Part shown: one piece after another, positions 62,601 to 64,000 of the stretch
How positions within the stretch are numbered: position 1 is the stretch's first letter
How the letters are laid out: every line of letters starts with the position of its first letter
Origin: Flavobacterium sp. Root901
Lineage (GTDB): Bacteria; Bacteroidota; Bacteroidia; Flavobacteriales; Flavobacteriaceae
Length of the DNA stretch: 64,000 nt
NCBI RefSeq assembly: GCF_001429765.1
Contig: NZ_LMJB01000001.1
Location: forward strand, 542,346-606,345
Direction of reading: 5' to 3'
Translations under genes and position numbers: made by a program
The notes under the pieces: model-generated
Seen by the model: the letters and a program-made list of their open reading frames with translations, nothing else
The model's database searches: none
Told to the model about the DNA's origin: nothing

Positions 62601-63055
62601 TAACTATTCAATTTTTTCTGATAAAATTCTTTAATTAAATCATTTCCAATTACCACATCATGCGTTCCGTCCCAGGTTTGCGACCACGGACTTCCTTCTT
62701 CATGTGTAAGGGCTGAAAGCTGCAGTCCTGTTAAACCTTTATAATTATCCCAGATTTTTTTAAGGAATTCTTTATCCTCCTCCTTTAACGGCGTTTTAGC
62801 AGAAAGATTCAGTAAAAACGGATCAACCGGATCTTTCCCGAACATGCGTATGGCATAATACAAATCCGGAATAACCGCCCCGTATTTCCAGGCCTGAATT
62901 TCATTATCAAAAAGCGGCTTTCCGGTAATTCCCAAATGCCATCCATCAGAAATATAAGTAAGCTTTAGCAATTTCATCGGATCAAGTCCCTGCCCTTCTG
63001 CTTGTGCCAATTCTATGAAGTATTTCGCAATGTCAAAACAATTATACATTTTCAA
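62600..63055 (-). CDS. Panacea-domain (DUF4065/SocA-like) protein, candidate antitoxin
   Basis: A 151-residue soluble protein. The Panacea core has AKYFIELAQAEGQGLDPMKLLKLTYISDGWHLGITGKPLFDNEIQAWKYGAVIPDLYYAIRMFG, with the WKYGPVxP-type block, and ends with LQLSALTHEEGSPWSQTWDG. In published PanA/PanT systems this domain is a promiscuous antitoxin neutralising varied toxins. It has no DNA-binding domain attached. The gene overlaps the membrane-protein gene by one base, so both are made together. Confidence 0.8.
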   Translation of the reverse strand: MKMYNCFDIAKYFIELAQAEGQGLDPMKLLKLTYISDGWHLGITGKPLFDNEIQAWKYGAVIPDLYYAIRMFGKDPVDPFLLNLSAKTPLKEEDKEFLKKIWDNYKGLTGLQLSALTHEEGSPWSQTWDGTHDVVIGNDLIKEFYQKKLNS

Positions 63056-63190
63056 AAATTTTAATTATTTCTCTATAACAAAGCTAATAAAAAGCAAGTC
63101 AAATACAATATTTGTAAAAATTATATTATGGGAACTTAATTGGGAAGACGAAATGATTTTAGAATAAAAAGTTTATAGTGGCTAAAAAAA

Positions 63191-64000
63191 TCAATGTTCC
63201 CCATACCCAACATCATCCATTTTACCACTAAAAACGCGATATTGAATAATAAAATAAACAATTACCAGAAACAAAGCCACAAAAAACCAGCTTAATCCGG
63301 CGTTTAATCCATATTCGTGAGCAGCTGTATTGTAGATCGTTAACGACGGATTTACTTTGTTAGTTGAAGGCAGAACATTCGGAAAAATAGAAACAGCTGT
63401 CGAAGCAAATCCGCCCACTAAGAAGAAAGTCGAAAACATAAATCCGTAACCGTCTTTTTGAAAAGAACGGACTTTAAATAAACCTAAAATTCCAATAAAA
63501 GTCAAAAGCGGAAAAAACCAAAGAATTGGATTTTCTACAAAATTATGAAACGGTTTTGGCTCAATAAAATGCCAAACCTGCAGTGAAATACAAACCAAAA
63601 CCAAAAGAACAATATTCAATACAAAAACTACATTTTTTAGTTTTGGATTTAAAGATGAATTTGTTTTATAAATAATCCAGTTTGCTCCGTGAATCGTCAA
63701 TGCTACAACGCTTACAATACCTAAGAAAAGTGTAAACCAATCGATAATTCCCAATTCATTGGCCTGCGGACTAAAAGTTGGATTCCACAAAGGCAGAAAA
63801 AAATAATGTGCTTCTTGAGTTGAAACGCCGTTTTGAACCATTCCTAGATTTACACCGCGAACAATATTTCCTAAAGCAATTCCAAAGAAAAGTGCCAAAA
63901 GCAGACTCGCAATCCCGAAAGCTTTGTCCCAAATTGTTTCCCACATGTGGTGGTGAATCTGCCCGCGCATTTCCAGTCCGATCGCACGGAAAATCAAAAG
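63191..64000 (-). CDS. cydB: Cytochrome bd ubiquinol oxidase subunit II (5' end outside window)
   Basis: The 3' part of cydB. The visible 270 codons include LLIFRAIGLEMRGQ at the right edge, WDKAFGIASLLLALFFGIALGNIVRG, and six to seven membrane helices ending YFIIQYRVFSG. The family's full length is about 340-380 residues, so the first about 75-110 residues lie past the window edge. The TTG at 63995-63997 is internal and not a start. The bd oxidase reduces oxygen to water with high affinity using quinol; cydA would normally lie further upstream. Confidence 0.9.
   Translation of the reverse strand, partial: LLIFRAIGLEMRGQIHHHMWETIWDKAFGIASLLLALFFGIALGNIVRGVNLGMVQNGVSTQEAHYFFLPLWNPTFSPQANELGIIDWFTLFLGIVSVVALTIHGANWIIYKTNSSLNPKLKNVVFVLNIVLLVLVCISLQVWHFIEPKPFHNFVENPILWFFPLLTFIGILGLFKVRSFQKDGYGFMFSTFFLVGGFASTAVSIFPNVLPSTNKVNPSLTIYNTAAHEYGLNAGLSWFFVALFLVIVYFIIQYRVFSGKMDDVGYGEH

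Noticed and set aside
1..64000. CRISPR array, rRNA or tRNA genes, prophage or complete insertion sequence
   Set aside because: No direct-repeat/spacer pattern, no rRNA or tRNA cloverleaf other than tmRNA, no phage structural genes and no transposase with inverted ends were seen.

Overview
The window looks like chromosomal DNA of a Flavobacterium-type bacterium (Bacteroidota, Flavobacteriaceae). It is AT-rich. The promoters that can be read fit the Bacteroidota -7 box TAnnTTTG, Shine-Dalgarno sites are weak, lipoproteins and TonB-dependent/STN proteins are frequent, and the tmRNA tag ends in ENNYALAA. No rRNA, tRNA, CRISPR array, prophage or complete insertion sequence was seen. This assignment is inference from sequence character, not from a database match.

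Layout. 1-7642 (minus): a giant secreted adhesin-like gene. Its 1639-residue N-terminal part and the HYR-repeat part running off the left edge are in different frames, so the gene is split by an apparent 2-nt frameshift near 2739. 8147-13144: an AlaDH/saccharopine-dehydrogenase-like enzyme, a serine beta-lactamase-family lipoprotein, tmRNA (ssrA), and an STN-domain outer-membrane protein with 16-residue repeats. 13540-17209: an oxidative pentose-phosphate operon, gnd-zwf-pgl. 17300-20450: a multi-PAS histidine kinase with its receiver-only partner. 20782-25356: an orphan IS1595-type zinc-ribbon protein, a small Roadblock-like protein, and a TonB-dependent receptor divergent from a MocR-type regulator whose PLP lysine is replaced by arginine. 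25536-29774: a TetR-controlled MFS pump with two readable operators, then AraC, NmrA-like and membrane-protein genes. 29822-36280: a processive family-2 glycosyltransferase and a second receiver/multi-PAS kinase pair.

36373-46002 is the accessory part and the most interesting. A two-component system (small lipoprotein, TPR-type lipoprotein kinase, LuxR/NarL-type regulator) sits beside two transcription units. One is a five-gene operon (DUF4177, YidD-like, TerB-like, coiled-coil membrane protein, vWA-like lipoprotein); the other is an orphan HsdR-N/PD-(D/E)XK nuclease-like gene. Both carry the same 54-bp promoter (49 of 54 identical): a 14-bp dyad TAYGGATTTCCRTA centred about 30 bp upstream of TACTTTTG. 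A related dyad and -7-like box lie upstream of the two-component operon. I infer a locally encoded envelope- or stress-response regulon.

46211-64000 returns to housekeeping and transport genes: a GH1 beta-glucosidase, an RND efflux operon, a GNAT acetyltransferase, an M1 aminopeptidase, GapN-type NADP-GAPDH, rhodanese, a Crp/Fnr regulator, a TauE/SafE permease, a Panacea-domain/small-membrane-protein pair that looks like a toxin-antitoxin module, and the 3' part of cydB at the right edge. Four different families of intergenic inverted repeats (10801, 25384, 61082, 62123) are scattered through the window.
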